Assembly (NCBI GenBank): GCA_910587165.1
Contig: CAJUKP010000044.1
Location: 1 to 13,013, forward strand
Source of the DNA: an uncultured Duncaniella sp.
GTDB taxonomy: Bacteria > Bacteroidota > Bacteroidia > Bacteroidales > Muribaculaceae
DNA: 13,013 bases
Direction of reading: 5' to 3'
A model generated the notes under the pieces. That model was not told where the DNA came from, did not search any database, and was given only the letters and a program-made list of their open reading frames with translations. The translations under genes and the position numbers were made by a program. Below, one piece after another: positions 5,376 through 13,013 of this stretch (positions within the stretch are counted from its first letter, which is position 1; each line of letters begins with the position of its first letter).

Positions 5376-8300
5376 TCAGTCCACCTGCATTGATGCTATC
5401 TTGCGGGCGAGTTCGGCGGCCTTCTCGTCGTGGAGCACTTTCTTGTATTCGATGGGGATCACCTTGATGAACTGTCCCACGAAATTCTCCCAGTCGTCGA
5501 GCATACGTGCGGCCAGAGGGGAGCGGGTGTGCTTGTAGTGGGAGGAGATCAGCCGGTGCAGCTCGCGGTTGTCCGCCATCTCCTCGATGAGCGACAGCTC
5601 CACCATCTCCATGTTGCAGAAGTAGTCGAAGTCGCCGTGCGGATCCCACACGTATGCCACACCGCCGCTCATACCGGCGGCGAAATTGCGTCCGGTCGTG
5701 CCGAGCACCACTGTGCGTCCGCCGGTCATGTATTCGCAGCAATGGTCGCCGACACCTTCCACCACGGCTGTCGCTCCTGAATTGCGCACGCAGAAACGCT
5801 CGCCGACGCGGCCGTTGATGTATATCTCGCCCGACGTGGCGCCATAGAGCAGTGTATTGCCTGCTATGATGTTGTCCTCGGGCGCGAATGTCGATCCGGC
5901 CGGAGGCACAATTACGATCTTGCCTCCCGAAAGCCCTTTGCCGGCATAGTCGTTGGTGTCACCTTCGAGACGGAATGTGATGCCATGGGCCAGGAACGCG
6001 CCGAAACTTTGACCGGCCGAACCCTTGAACTTGCACTCGATGGTATCGTCCGGCAGACCGGCGTCGCCATATCTCATGGCCACTTCCCCGGAGAGCATGA
6101 CGCCGGTGGAGCGGTTGGTGTTGTTGATGGGAAACTCCAGCTCGACGGGCATACCCTGTGTGATGGCCGGGTAGGCACGGGCGATGATCTCACGGTCGAG
6201 CACGAACTCGATGTCATGTTTCTGGCGGCATACGTTGCGGGTGGCGTTCACGGCCGCCTCGTCGGGCACATAGAGAATCTTTGAGAAGTCGAGGCCCGGA
6301 GCCACAGCCTCCCTGAGATCCTCATTCACCTCGAGCAGATCGGCACGGCCTATCAGCTCGTCGAGCGAGCGCACCCCTATCCCGGCCATGATCTCGCGTA
6401 TCTCGCGGGCAAGGAAGGTGAAGAAATTGACAAGGTATTCCGAACGGCCTCTGAACCGGCGGCGCAGCTCCTCGTTCTGGGTGGCCACGCCCACGGGACA
6501 GGTGTTGAGGTGACATTTGCGCATCATCACGCATCCGAGCACTATGAGGGCGCTCGTCGCGAATCCGAATTCCTCGGCTCCGAGCATGGCCATCACCACC
6601 ACATCGCGTCCGGTCTTGAGCTGACCGTCGGCCTGGAGTTTCACCTGCCCGCGGAGATTGTTGATGACGAGGGTCTGCTGTGTCTCGGAAAGGCCGATTT
6701 CCACCGGCACTCCGGCATAGTGGATCGAGCTTGCGGGCGATGCCCCGGTGCCTCCGTCGCTGCCGCTGATGGTGATGAGGTCACTCTTGGCCTTGGCCAC
6801 ACCGGCGGCTATGGTGCCCACTCCGCTCTCGGCCACCAGTTTCACGCTCACATTGGCCCGCGGATTGACATTCTTCAGGTCGAAGATGAGCTGTGCGAGA
6901 TCCTCTATCGAATAAATATCGTGATGAGGGGGAGGGGAGATGAGGGAGATGCCGGGGATGGAGTGGCGTGTCCTGGCTATGATCTTGTCCACCTTGAAGC
7001 CGGGCAGCTGGCCACCCTCGCCGGGTTTGGCTCCCTGTGCCACCTTGATCTGTATCTCATCGGCGTTGACAAGATACTCGGTGGTCACTCCGAAGCGGCC
7101 TGAGGCCACCTGCTTGATGGCCGAGCGGGCCGACGAGCCGTCGGGACGTGTGGCGAAACGTTCGGGGTCCTCGCCACCCTCGCCTGTGTTAGAGCGCGCT
7201 CCGATGGCATTCATGGCTATTCCCATGGCCTCATGGGCTTCGCGGCTGATGGATCCGAACGACATGGCTCCTGTGACGAAGCGTTTCATGATCGAGCGCT
7301 CGTCCTCGACCTCTTCAAGAGGCACAGGTGTACCTTTCCGGAAGGTGAGGAAGTCGCGTATGAAGATCGGGTCTCTCTTGTTGTCGACAAGAGAGGTGTA
7401 TTCCTTGAATTTCTTATAGCTTCCGAGCCGAGTGGCGAGCTGGAGTGTGGCTATTGTCTCGGGATTCCATGCGTGGCGCTCCCCATCCTTGCGATAGGAG
7501 TAGTGGCCGGTGAAGGGGAGGGGATCCTCCTCGTCAAAATCCTCTGAGAACGCCTCGTCGTGTGCCGCTGTTATCCCTGCCGCTATCCCCTCCAGTCCCA
7601 CTCCGGAGATCCTGCTCGCCGTATGCCCGAAGTATCGTCCGCACAGGTCCTCGGAGAGCCCTACGGCCTCGAAAAGTTCGGCGCCTTTGTAGGATGTCAG
7701 TGTGGATATGCCCATTTTTGACATTACTTTCAGCAGTCCCTTGTCAACGGCCTTTATGAAATTGCGGCTGGCGGTGTCGAAGTCGAGCTGTATCTCGTGG
7801 CGCTTCACCATGTCGTCGATCACGGCAAATGCCAGATAGGGGTTGATGGCAGAGGCGCCGTAGCCCACCAGCAGTGCGAAATGCATCACCTCGCGCGCAT
7901 CGGCGGTCTCGACTATCAGGGCCGTCTGCACACGCTTCTTGCAGTCTATGAGATGGTGATGTACGGCCGAGGTGGCCAGCAGGGCAGGGATGGGTGCGTT
8001 GTCGGCGTCGACGCCGCGGTCGGACAGCACCACATAGTTGCATCCGGCATCGACAGCCTCCTCAGCCTCACGGCACAGCCGCTCGATACCTTCGCGCAGC
8101 CCCTCGGTGGAGTCGCTCACCTTGAATGTCATGGAGAGTTTGCGGGTGTTGAAACCCTTGTAGCGGAGGTTGCACAGCAGGTCGAGCTCACGGTTGGTGA
8201 TGATGGGACGTTTGAGAAGCACCATCTTGCACATCTCGGGTGAGAGTTCCATGAGCGATAGCTTCACGGCCCCGATATAGCTGTCGAGGCTCATCACGAG

Positions 8301-9887
8301 CTCCTCGCGCAGAGGGTCGATGGGAGGATTGGTCACCTGTGCGAAATGCTGACGGAAATAGTTGTAGATGAGCTGGGGTTCGGACGAGAGCGGAGCGATG
8401 GGGGTGTCCTTGCCCATTGAGTTGACCGGTTCCTTGGCATCGGTCACCATCGGCATCATGATTTTCTCCACCTCCTCGCGGTTGTAGAAGAATGAGTGGA
8501 GCAGACGTCTGAAGGGTGTCACGGAGTTGTCCACCTTACGGCCCGACGAGATTGAGTCGAGACTGATGCGGTTGCGCGAGAGCCAGTCACGGTAGGGGAA
8601 CTCGGAGGCGAGTTTCTCCTTGAGTTCCGCATCATGGTAGATGCGTCCCTCCTCCATATCTATCATCATCATCTTGCCCGGGCGCAGGCGTCCTTTCTCC
8701 CTGATTTCCGAGGCTTCGAAGGGGAGGACTCCGGTTTCTGATGCGAGCACGACGGTGTCGTTGTGGGTGATCAGATATCGTGCGGGACGCAGTCCGTTGC
8801 GGTCAAGCATACCTCCGGCATAGCGTCCGTCGGAGAAGAGCAGTGCGGCCGGACCGTCCCATGCCTCCATGAGTATGGAATGATACTCATAGAATCCCTT
8901 CAGTTCGGGCGAGATGGGGTTCTTATCGTTGAACGACTCCGGCACGAGCATGGCAAGCGCATGAGGGAGGCTCATGCCCGCCATCACGAAGTATTCGAGC
9001 ACATTGTCGAGCGAGGCGGAATCGCTCATGCCGGGCTGGCAGATGGGTGTCATGTCTCGTTCACCGAAGGGGGCGGCCTTGAGCATCGACTCCCGCGCCT
9101 TCATCCACAGGCGGTTGCCTTGTATGGTGTTGATCTCGCCGTTGTGTCCGAGCATTCTGAACGGCTGGGCGAGGGCCCATGTGGGGAATGTGTTGGTGGA
9201 GAAGCGTGAGTGGACCAGTGCCATTGCCGTGGTGAACCGCGGATTCATCAGATCCGGATAATAATAACGGAGCTGCAGGCTGGAGAGCATCCCCTTGTAT
9301 ATGATCACACGTGATGACAGCGAGACTATGTAGAATGCTTCCTTTCCGGCGATATCGGCGGCGGCCACTTTTTTCTCCACGGCCTTGCGGAGCAGGTAGA
9401 GCCTGATCTCGATGGGACGGTCGGACTCCTCGTCGCTGACAAAAATCTGCCGTATGGCGGGCTCGGCGGCGCGAGCCACGGTGCCGAGCTGTTCGTTGTT
9501 GACGGGAACGTCGCGCACGGCCATGAGTTTGAGTCCGAGTTCGAGGGCCTCGCGCTCTATTATGTCGAGGATGGTATGCTGTGACTCCACGTCGCGTGGC
9601 ATGAACACGAGTCCGGTTCCGTAGCGGCCTTTCTCGGGCACCGGAATGCCCTGGAGCAGTATGAACTCATGCGGCACCTGCACCATGATTCCCGCTCCGT
9701 CTCCGGTTTTTGGGTCGGCGCCCTCGGCACCTCTGTGGACCATGTGCTCAAGCACCTGGAGTCCCTGTTCGACGAGACGGTGGCTTTTTATGCCTTTCAC
9801 GTTGACGAGCAGTCCAACGCCGCAGGCATCTCTCTCATAGCGGGGATCATAGAGTCCCCGTGCTTTCATCTGAGGAATAGTAGACAT
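5376..9887 (-). CDS. gltB: Glutamate synthase (NADPH) large subunit
   Basis: The 1503-residue protein is full length for GltB, which converts glutamine plus 2-oxoglutarate to two glutamates using electrons from GltD. C22 (RDACGVGLLV) is the expected catalytic N-terminal nucleophile of the class II amidotransferase domain, exposed after removal of a short propeptide. HNGEIN at about 248-253 is the conserved glutaminase motif. A central domain follows, then the FMN-binding synthase domain (about 850-1215, with SGSDGGTGASP near 1040). C1119, C1125 and C1130 have the C-x5-C-x4-C spacing of the 3Fe-4S site. The C-terminal third carries the glycine-rich GxGxG beta-helix domain. The ATG at 9887 is 12 bases after the amt stop, so the genes are almost certainly co-transcribed. 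Confidence 0.98.
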   Translation of the reverse strand: MSTIPQMKARGLYDPRYERDACGVGLLVNVKGIKSHRLVEQGLQVLEHMVHRGAEGADPKTGDGAGIMVQVPHEFILLQGIPVPEKGRYGTGLVFMPRDVESQHTILDIIEREALELGLKLMAVRDVPVNNEQLGTVARAAEPAIRQIFVSDEESDRPIEIRLYLLRKAVEKKVAAADIAGKEAFYIVSLSSRVIIYKGMLSSLQLRYYYPDLMNPRFTTAMALVHSRFSTNTFPTWALAQPFRMLGHNGEINTIQGNRLWMKARESMLKAAPFGERDMTPICQPGMSDSASLDNVLEYFVMAGMSLPHALAMLVPESFNDKNPISPELKGFYEYHSILMEAWDGPAALLFSDGRYAGGMLDRNGLRPARYLITHNDTVVLASETGVLPFEASEIREKGRLRPGKMMMIDMEEGRIYHDAELKEKLASEFPYRDWLSRNRISLDSISSGRKVDNSVTPFRRLLHSFFYNREEVEKIMMPMVTDAKEPVNSMGKDTPIAPLSSEPQLIYNYFRQHFAQVTNPPIDPLREELVMSLDSYIGAVKLSLMELSPEMCKMVLLKRPIITNRELDLLCNLRYKGFNTRKLSMTFKVSDSTEGLREGIERLCREAEEAVDAGCNYVVLSDRGVDADNAPIPALLATSAVHHHLIDCKKRVQTALIVETADAREVMHFALLVGYGASAINPYLAFAVIDDMVKRHEIQLDFDTASRNFIKAVDKGLLKVMSKMGISTLTSYKGAELFEAVGLSEDLCGRYFGHTASRISGVGLEGIAAGITAAHDEAFSEDFDEEDPLPFTGHYSYRKDGERHAWNPETIATLQLATRLGSYKKFKEYTSLVDNKRDPIFIRDFLTFRKGTPVPLEEVEDERSIMKRFVTGAMSFGSISREAHEAMGIAMNAIGARSNTGEGGEDPERFATRPDGSSARSAIKQVASGRFGVTTEYLVNADEIQIKVAQGAKPGEGGQLPGFKVDKIIARTRHSIPGISLISPPPHHDIYSIEDLAQLIFDLKNVNPRANVSVKLVAESGVGTIAAGVAKAKSDLITISGSDGGTGASPASSIHYAGVPVEIGLSETQQTLVINNLRGQVKLQADGQLKTGRDVVVMAMLGAEEFGFATSALIVLGCVMMRKCHLNTCPVGVATQNEELRRRFRGRSEYLVNFFTFLAREIREIMAGIGVRSLDELIGRADLLEVNEDLREAVAPGLDFSKILYVPDEAAVNATRNVCRQKHDIEFVLDREIIARAYPAITQGMPVELEFPINNTNRSTGVMLSGEVAMRYGDAGLPDDTIECKFKGSAGQSFGAFLAHGITFRLEGDTNDYAGKGLSGGKIVIVPPAGSTFAPEDNIIAGNTLLYGATSGEIYINGRVGERFCVRNSGATAVVEGVGDHCCEYMTGGRTVVLGTTGRNFAAGMSGGVAYVWDPHGDFDYFCNMEMVELSLIEEMADNRELHRLISSHYKHTRSPLAARMLDDWENFVGQFIKVIPIEYKKVLHDEKAAELARKIASMQVD

Positions 9888-9899
9888 ATATGATGTGTG

Positions 9900-11324
9900 T
9901 TAATTTTCTTCTGTTGAACGTATCCAGTCACTCTCCGAGGGCAGTTCCATTGCCACGGCATTGTCATACTCCTCATCATGTTGCGTGAAGTCGAGTCCGA
10001 GCCGCTCGTTCCACTTGCTCACACGCATGGGGATGATCTTGTCGGTGAGCCAGTAGAGTGCCCAGCTCATGGCGAATGTATAGACAAACACTCCTGCCAT
10101 CACGATCACGTGGTTGAGAAAGAATTCGCCGCGGCTGATTGCCAAGTCGCCGCCACGGGCGAAGAAGTCGTAGGCGAAGATGCCTGTGAGAAGTGTGCCG
10201 ATGATTCCCCCCAGTCCGTGGGTGGGAAATACGTCGAGAGCATCGTCGAGCATACGGGAGTAGCTCTTCCATGACACTGCAAGATTGCAGCATACGGTGA
10301 TGAAGAAGGCTATGAAGATACTCTCGCCGGCGGTAACCCAGCCGGCGCACGGCGTGATGGCCACCAGACCTACCACTGCTCCGATGGCCGCACCCATGCC
10401 TGACGGCTTGCGTCCTCTCACGGCGTCGAGGGTGATCCATGCCACCATGGCTGTGGCCGCCGCGGTGTTGGTGTTGAGGAATGCCGATATGGCTATGCCG
10501 TCGGCCGCGAGAGACGAACCTCCGTTGAATCCGAACCATCCGAGCCAGAGCAGGGCAGCGCCGAGCAACACGAAGGGCACATTGGCCGGTTTGTTGGAGT
10601 TGCCCGCGTCGCGGCGTTTCCCGAGGTAGATGGCTCCGGTAAGGGCGGCGATGCCCGATGCGGCGTGTACGACGATACCTCCGGCATAGTCATGCACATG
10701 GAGCATCCCGAACAGTCCTTCCGGATGCCACGTGCAGTGGGCCAGTGGGCAATAGACAACGACGGTCCACAGCATCATGAAGAGCAGATAGCCCGCGAAA
10801 TGTACCCGCTCGGCAAATGCTCCGGTGATAAGCGAAGGGGTGATGATGGCGAACTTCATCTGGAAAAGCGCGAAAAGAGCCAACGGGATGGTGGTGGTGA
10901 CAAGACCGATCTGCGACTGTTCCGACGAGGGATCGGTTACGTTTGCCACCCCGACATTGCGCATCATGAAAAAGTCGGTGGGATCACCTATCACATGGCA
11001 TATATCGTCGCCGAAGGCAAGCCCGAAACCGAACACTACCCACACCACACTGACGAAACCCATCACGATGAAGCTCTGGAGCATTGTGGAGATCACATTT
11101 TTCTTTCTCACCATACCGCCGTAGAAGAATGACAGTCCCGGTGTCATCATCAGGACAAATATTGTGGCTGTGATCATCCAGGCCACATTGGCCCAGATAT
11201 GGTCACCGGGAAGATCATACAGATCTTCACTGACATCGGTGCTGAGTCCGAGTGCGCTGACAGCTGTGAGTGCAGCCAATACAGCCAGCCAGCCGTAGCT
11301 GACATTCCGTCCGTTAAGCTTCAT
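9900..11324 (-). CDS. amt: Ammonium transporter, Amt/MEP/Rh family
   Basis: The 474-residue inner-membrane protein carries ammonium inward. An N-terminal hydrophobic segment (about 11-28) may be a cleaved signal, as in E. coli AmtB, followed by about eleven membrane spans. The family signature is clear at 212-237 (DYAGGIVVHAASG onward, ending GKR), with the conserved D212 and the pore histidines H220 and H369 (FPTHGLGG). Phenylalanines at 151-158 fit the periplasmic gate. The C-terminal tail (about 430-474) is cytoplasmic and acidic. It heads the operon with gltB and gltD, linking ammonium capture to glutamate synthesis. Unlike many amt genes it has no PII gene (glnK) beside it: its upstream neighbour is a ferredoxin. 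The ATG at 11324 is preceded by an A/T-rich leader without a Shine-Dalgarno sequence, as usual in Bacteroidota. Confidence 0.97.
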   Translation of the reverse strand: MKLNGRNVSYGWLAVLAALTAVSALGLSTDVSEDLYDLPGDHIWANVAWMITATIFVLMMTPGLSFFYGGMVRKKNVISTMLQSFIVMGFVSVVWVVFGFGLAFGDDICHVIGDPTDFFMMRNVGVANVTDPSSEQSQIGLVTTTIPLALFALFQMKFAIITPSLITGAFAERVHFAGYLLFMMLWTVVVYCPLAHCTWHPEGLFGMLHVHDYAGGIVVHAASGIAALTGAIYLGKRRDAGNSNKPANVPFVLLGAALLWLGWFGFNGGSSLAADGIAISAFLNTNTAAATAMVAWITLDAVRGRKPSGMGAAIGAVVGLVAITPCAGWVTAGESIFIAFFITVCCNLAVSWKSYSRMLDDALDVFPTHGLGGIIGTLLTGIFAYDFFARGGDLAISRGEFFLNHVIVMAGVFVYTFAMSWALYWLTDKIIPMRVSKWNERLGLDFTQHDEEYDNAVAMELPSESDWIRSTEEN

Positions 11325-11388
11325 ACCTTTTGGAAATTTTATATTGATAATGTACCTAAAGAATCGTAAAAATATTCTAACAACGTCG

Positions 11389-11419
11389 CAAAAGTAGAAT
11401 ATTGTTTTAAAATATGCAA
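11389..11419 (-). promoter_or_regulatory. Promoter of the amt-gltB-gltD operon
   Basis: On the minus strand TACTTTTG (11396-11389) is an exact match to the Bacteroidota -7 box TAnnTTTG. A TTG (-33 core, 11419-11417) precedes it by 20 bases, within the normal 19-21 spacing. The predicted leader to the ATG at 11324 is roughly 55 bases. No operator or NtrC-like site could be assigned. Confidence 0.7.
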
Positions 11420-11531
11420 GAAAAGTAGCAAATTTCTTTTATTGCATTCTTAAAAATAGAAAAAAGTCACAAAAGAGCATGGGGAAGCATATCCCGGCGC
11501 CATCCGGTGAGCGGTGGGAAGGCGCCAAATG

Positions 11532-11569
11532 AAAAATGGATCCCGAAATCAGTTTCGAGATCCATTTTT
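11532..11569 (-). terminator. Intrinsic terminator of the ferredoxin gene
   Basis: Arms 11532-11548 and 11553-11569 form a 17-position stem with a four-base loop. The only imperfect position is a G-U wobble on the minus strand. The 3' arm itself ends in a run of five T residues on the minus strand. It starts 29 bases after the ferredoxin stop codon. Between it and the amt promoter (11470-11530) there is only a GC-rich patch with two GGCGCC sites. Confidence 0.75.
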
Positions 11570-11597
11570 GTAAAATTCGTCGTGATGCTTGCTTTGA

Positions 11598-11768
11598 TTA
11601 TTCGCCGGGGATGATAGCGTCGCTGGGGCAAACCTCTGCGCAAGAACCGCACTCGATGCAAGTGTCGGGGTCGATTTTGTAGATGTCGCCTTCAGAGATA
11701 GCGTCCACGGGACAAACGGGCTGGCAAGTGCCGCAAGCCACGCAAGAGTCGGTGATTACGTAAGCCAT
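11598..11768 (-). CDS. 2[4Fe-4S] ferredoxin, clostridial type
   Basis: The 56-residue electron carrier has two CxxCxxCxxxCP motifs, C9/C12/C15/C19 and C37/C40/C43/C47, each completing a [4Fe-4S] cluster with the last cysteine of the other motif in this fold. The protein is acidic and cytoplasmic. An in-frame reading continues 31 codons upstream, but the real start is the ATG at 11768 (MAYVITDSC). That matches the family's usual N-terminus, and the promoter at 11829-11862 puts the transcript start inside the upstream extension. Likely partners are pyruvate or 2-oxoacid:ferredoxin oxidoreductases and hydrogenases elsewhere in the genome (inferred). It is a single-gene transcription unit with its own promoter and terminator. 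Confidence 0.95.
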   Translation of the reverse strand: MAYVITDSCVACGTCQPVCPVDAISEGDIYKIDPDTCIECGSCAEVCPSDAIIPGE

Positions 11769-11828
11769 TGTAGTAAGATTTTTTGTTGTTTGTGGATAAT
11801 TATTTTCGAAAAAAGTCTTTTCGTCTTG

Positions 11829-11862
11829 CAAATGTAAGTCTTTTCTTTCAATTACAGGCAAA
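11829..11862 (-). promoter_or_regulatory. Promoter of the ferredoxin gene
   Basis: TACATTTG on the minus strand (11836-11829) matches the TAnnTTTG -7 box exactly. A TTTG at 11862-11859 lies 22 bases upstream, slightly longer than the usual 19-21. The predicted transcript begins near 11820, about 50 bases before the ATG. The -33 box lies just beyond the T-tract of the preceding terminator. Confidence 0.65.
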
Positions 11863-11870
11863 AAAAGTGC

Positions 11871-11915
11871 AAAAAAAATTCCTGTGCCCGCGATTAAGTG
11901 ATGCGGGCACAGGAA
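11871..11915 (-). terminator. Strong intrinsic terminator of the MFS transporter gene
   Basis: Perfect 13-base arms (11879-11891 and 11903-11915; TTCCTGTGCCCGC on the minus strand) enclose an 11-base loop and are followed by eight T residues (11871-11878). It lies about 50 bases after the transporter stop codon. A second, smaller palindrome, TGAGCAT-T-ATGCTCA (11953-11967), overlaps the stop codon itself. Confidence 0.9.
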
Positions 11916-11964
11916 CTATTTCAGCGTATCCCTGTGAAAAAGAAGGGGGTGATGAGCATTATGC

Positions 11965-13013
11965 TCAGACTTCGATCTTCTTGTAGCGGGGAACAAGGAT
12001 CTTCATGATGATCCAGCCTACGAGATAGGCCACACCACAGATGCAGAACACGATGAAGTAGCCTGCAGGTTTTCCCTGGAAGCTCATGAACGACATCTGG
12101 GTCTGTGCGGCATAGTCGAAGAGAATGCCGGAGCAGTAGTTGATGAGGAATGATCCGAGACCTCCGGCCATACCGCCGATACCGATGATGGTGGCGATGG
12201 TCGATTTCGGGAACATATCACCTGCTACAGAGTAGATGTTGGCGCTCCATGACTGGTGGGCGGCACCGGCCACACCGATGATGATGATCGGAAGCCAGGG
12301 CGATACCGAGCTGAGAGGCTGGGCCAGAAGTGCCAGGAGGGGGAACACCGCGAAGATGAGCATGGCGCGCATACGGGCTGCGTAGGGGTCGATGTTGATA
12401 CCCTTGCGGGCCGCACGGTCAATGAAGATGGTCGGGAGCTTGCCTCCGTAGATGGAGAGCATGGTGATCAGGTAGAGCACGAAGATCATGAGCATACCCT
12501 CGCCGGACGAGGTGGAAAGCTTGAACACATCGGTGATATAGGCGGGAGTCCAGAAGAGGAAGAACCACCACACGCCGTCGGTAAGGAATTTACCGAAGAA
12601 CACGGCCCATGTCTGGGGGTACTTGAAGCACTCCCAGAAGGGGATGGTGGCGGTGTCGGAGTCTTCTTCCACAGCTTTCTCCTTGGGAGTCTCGTCGGCA
12701 GCGTCGTCGTCCTGCTCGATATAGGCGAGCTCGGCGGCGTTGACGTGGGGATTCTCGGCGGGTTTCTTGTAGAGGAAGATCCAGAAGCCCATCCAGATGA
12801 AGCCGAGGGCACCGATGATGATGAACGCCATTTCCCAACCGTTGCCCCAGCCTATGCTCTGGAAGAATTTGGCGAGCGGGCCGATGGTGAAGGGTGCGAT
12901 GAGGGCACCTACGGCTGATCCTGCATTGAAGATCGAGGTGGCGTAGGCACGGTCACGTTTGGGGAAGTATTCGGCGGTCACCTTGATGGCGGCGGGGAAG
13001 TTGCCGGCCTCGC
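11965..13013 (-). CDS. MFS transporter, hexuronate/sugar-acid (ACS family) type, 5' end outside window
   Basis: The reading frame is open to the window edge. The in-frame GTG at 12981 is internal, because the preceding codons give EAGNFPAAIK, the conserved stretch before transmembrane helix 4 in ExuT-like anion:cation symporters. About 349 residues are visible, including the SIFNAGSAVGALIAP helix, an acidic central loop (QDDDAADETPKEKAVEEDSD, about 30-35 residues between the two six-helix halves), and the full C-terminal half. The family usually moves hexuronates or related organic anions with protons or sodium. The substrate cannot be fixed from the sequence, and no sugar-acid enzymes are in view. 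The product ends PRYKKIEV at a TGA. The inner-membrane location is clear. Confidence 0.9.
   Translation of the reverse strand, partial: EAGNFPAAIKVTAEYFPKRDRAYATSIFNAGSAVGALIAPFTIGPLAKFFQSIGWGNGWEMAFIIIGALGFIWMGFWIFLYKKPAENPHVNAAELAYIEQDDDAADETPKEKAVEEDSDTATIPFWECFKYPQTWAVFFGKFLTDGVWWFFLFWTPAYITDVFKLSTSSGEGMLMIFVLYLITMLSIYGGKLPTIFIDRAARKGINIDPYAARMRAMLIFAVFPLLALLAQPLSSVSPWLPIIIIGVAGAAHQSWSANIYSVAGDMFPKSTIATIIGIGGMAGGLGSFLINYCSGILFDYAAQTQMSFMSFQGKPAGYFIVFCICGVAYLVGWIIMKILVPRYKKIEV

Noticed and set aside
11491..11526. GC-rich patch with two GGCGCC sites, possible operator or hairpin
   Set aside because: The six-base palindromes are short, the remaining pairing is poor, and the patch lies upstream of the amt promoter with no recognisable regulator motif.
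11769..11861. 31-codon N-terminal extension of the ferredoxin
   Set aside because: It contains the predicted promoter's downstream region, would give an atypical N-terminus, and the canonical 56-residue ferredoxin starts at 11768.

Overview
The window looks like a Bacteroidota chromosome, most likely order Bacteroidales (a Muribaculaceae- or Prevotella-like gut lineage is my inference). Supporting signs are three exact matches to the Bacteroidota -7 promoter element TAnnTTTG, the lack of Shine-Dalgarno sequences before the genes, a secreted BspA-like leucine-rich-repeat protein with a C-terminal sorting-like tail, and the typical Bacteroidales style of the GltB, Amt and MFS proteins. All convincing genes lie on the minus strand.

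Right to left, in the direction of transcription: a 5'-truncated MFS sugar-acid type transporter (11965-13013) ends in a strong terminator. A small 2[4Fe-4S] ferredoxin gene (11598-11768) follows, with its own promoter and terminator. Next is a tight nitrogen-assimilation operon, amt-gltB-gltD (11324 to 3921, gaps of 12 and 30 bases), behind a clear promoter. Amt imports ammonium and the GltB/GltD glutamate synthase makes glutamate from glutamine and 2-oxoglutarate. Glutamine synthetase and a PII regulator are not in view.

Downstream of gltD is a 462-bp palindromic repeat element (copy C), then a gene-free stretch of about 500 bases. That stretch carries a promoter-like site and unusually good minus-strand RNA secondary structure. 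It precedes an unrecognised 245-residue gene and, 20 bases further on, a secreted LRR/BIG2 surface protein gene. The left end of the window carries two more copies (A, partial, and B) of the same element, in tandem and sharing a hairpin.

The coding content is mostly ordinary core metabolism. The items worth a second look are the nested-palindrome repeat family, whose copies differ by compensatory base changes that preserve the hairpins, and the structured leader upstream of the orphan gene, where one 3' segment can pair with either of two upstream partners.
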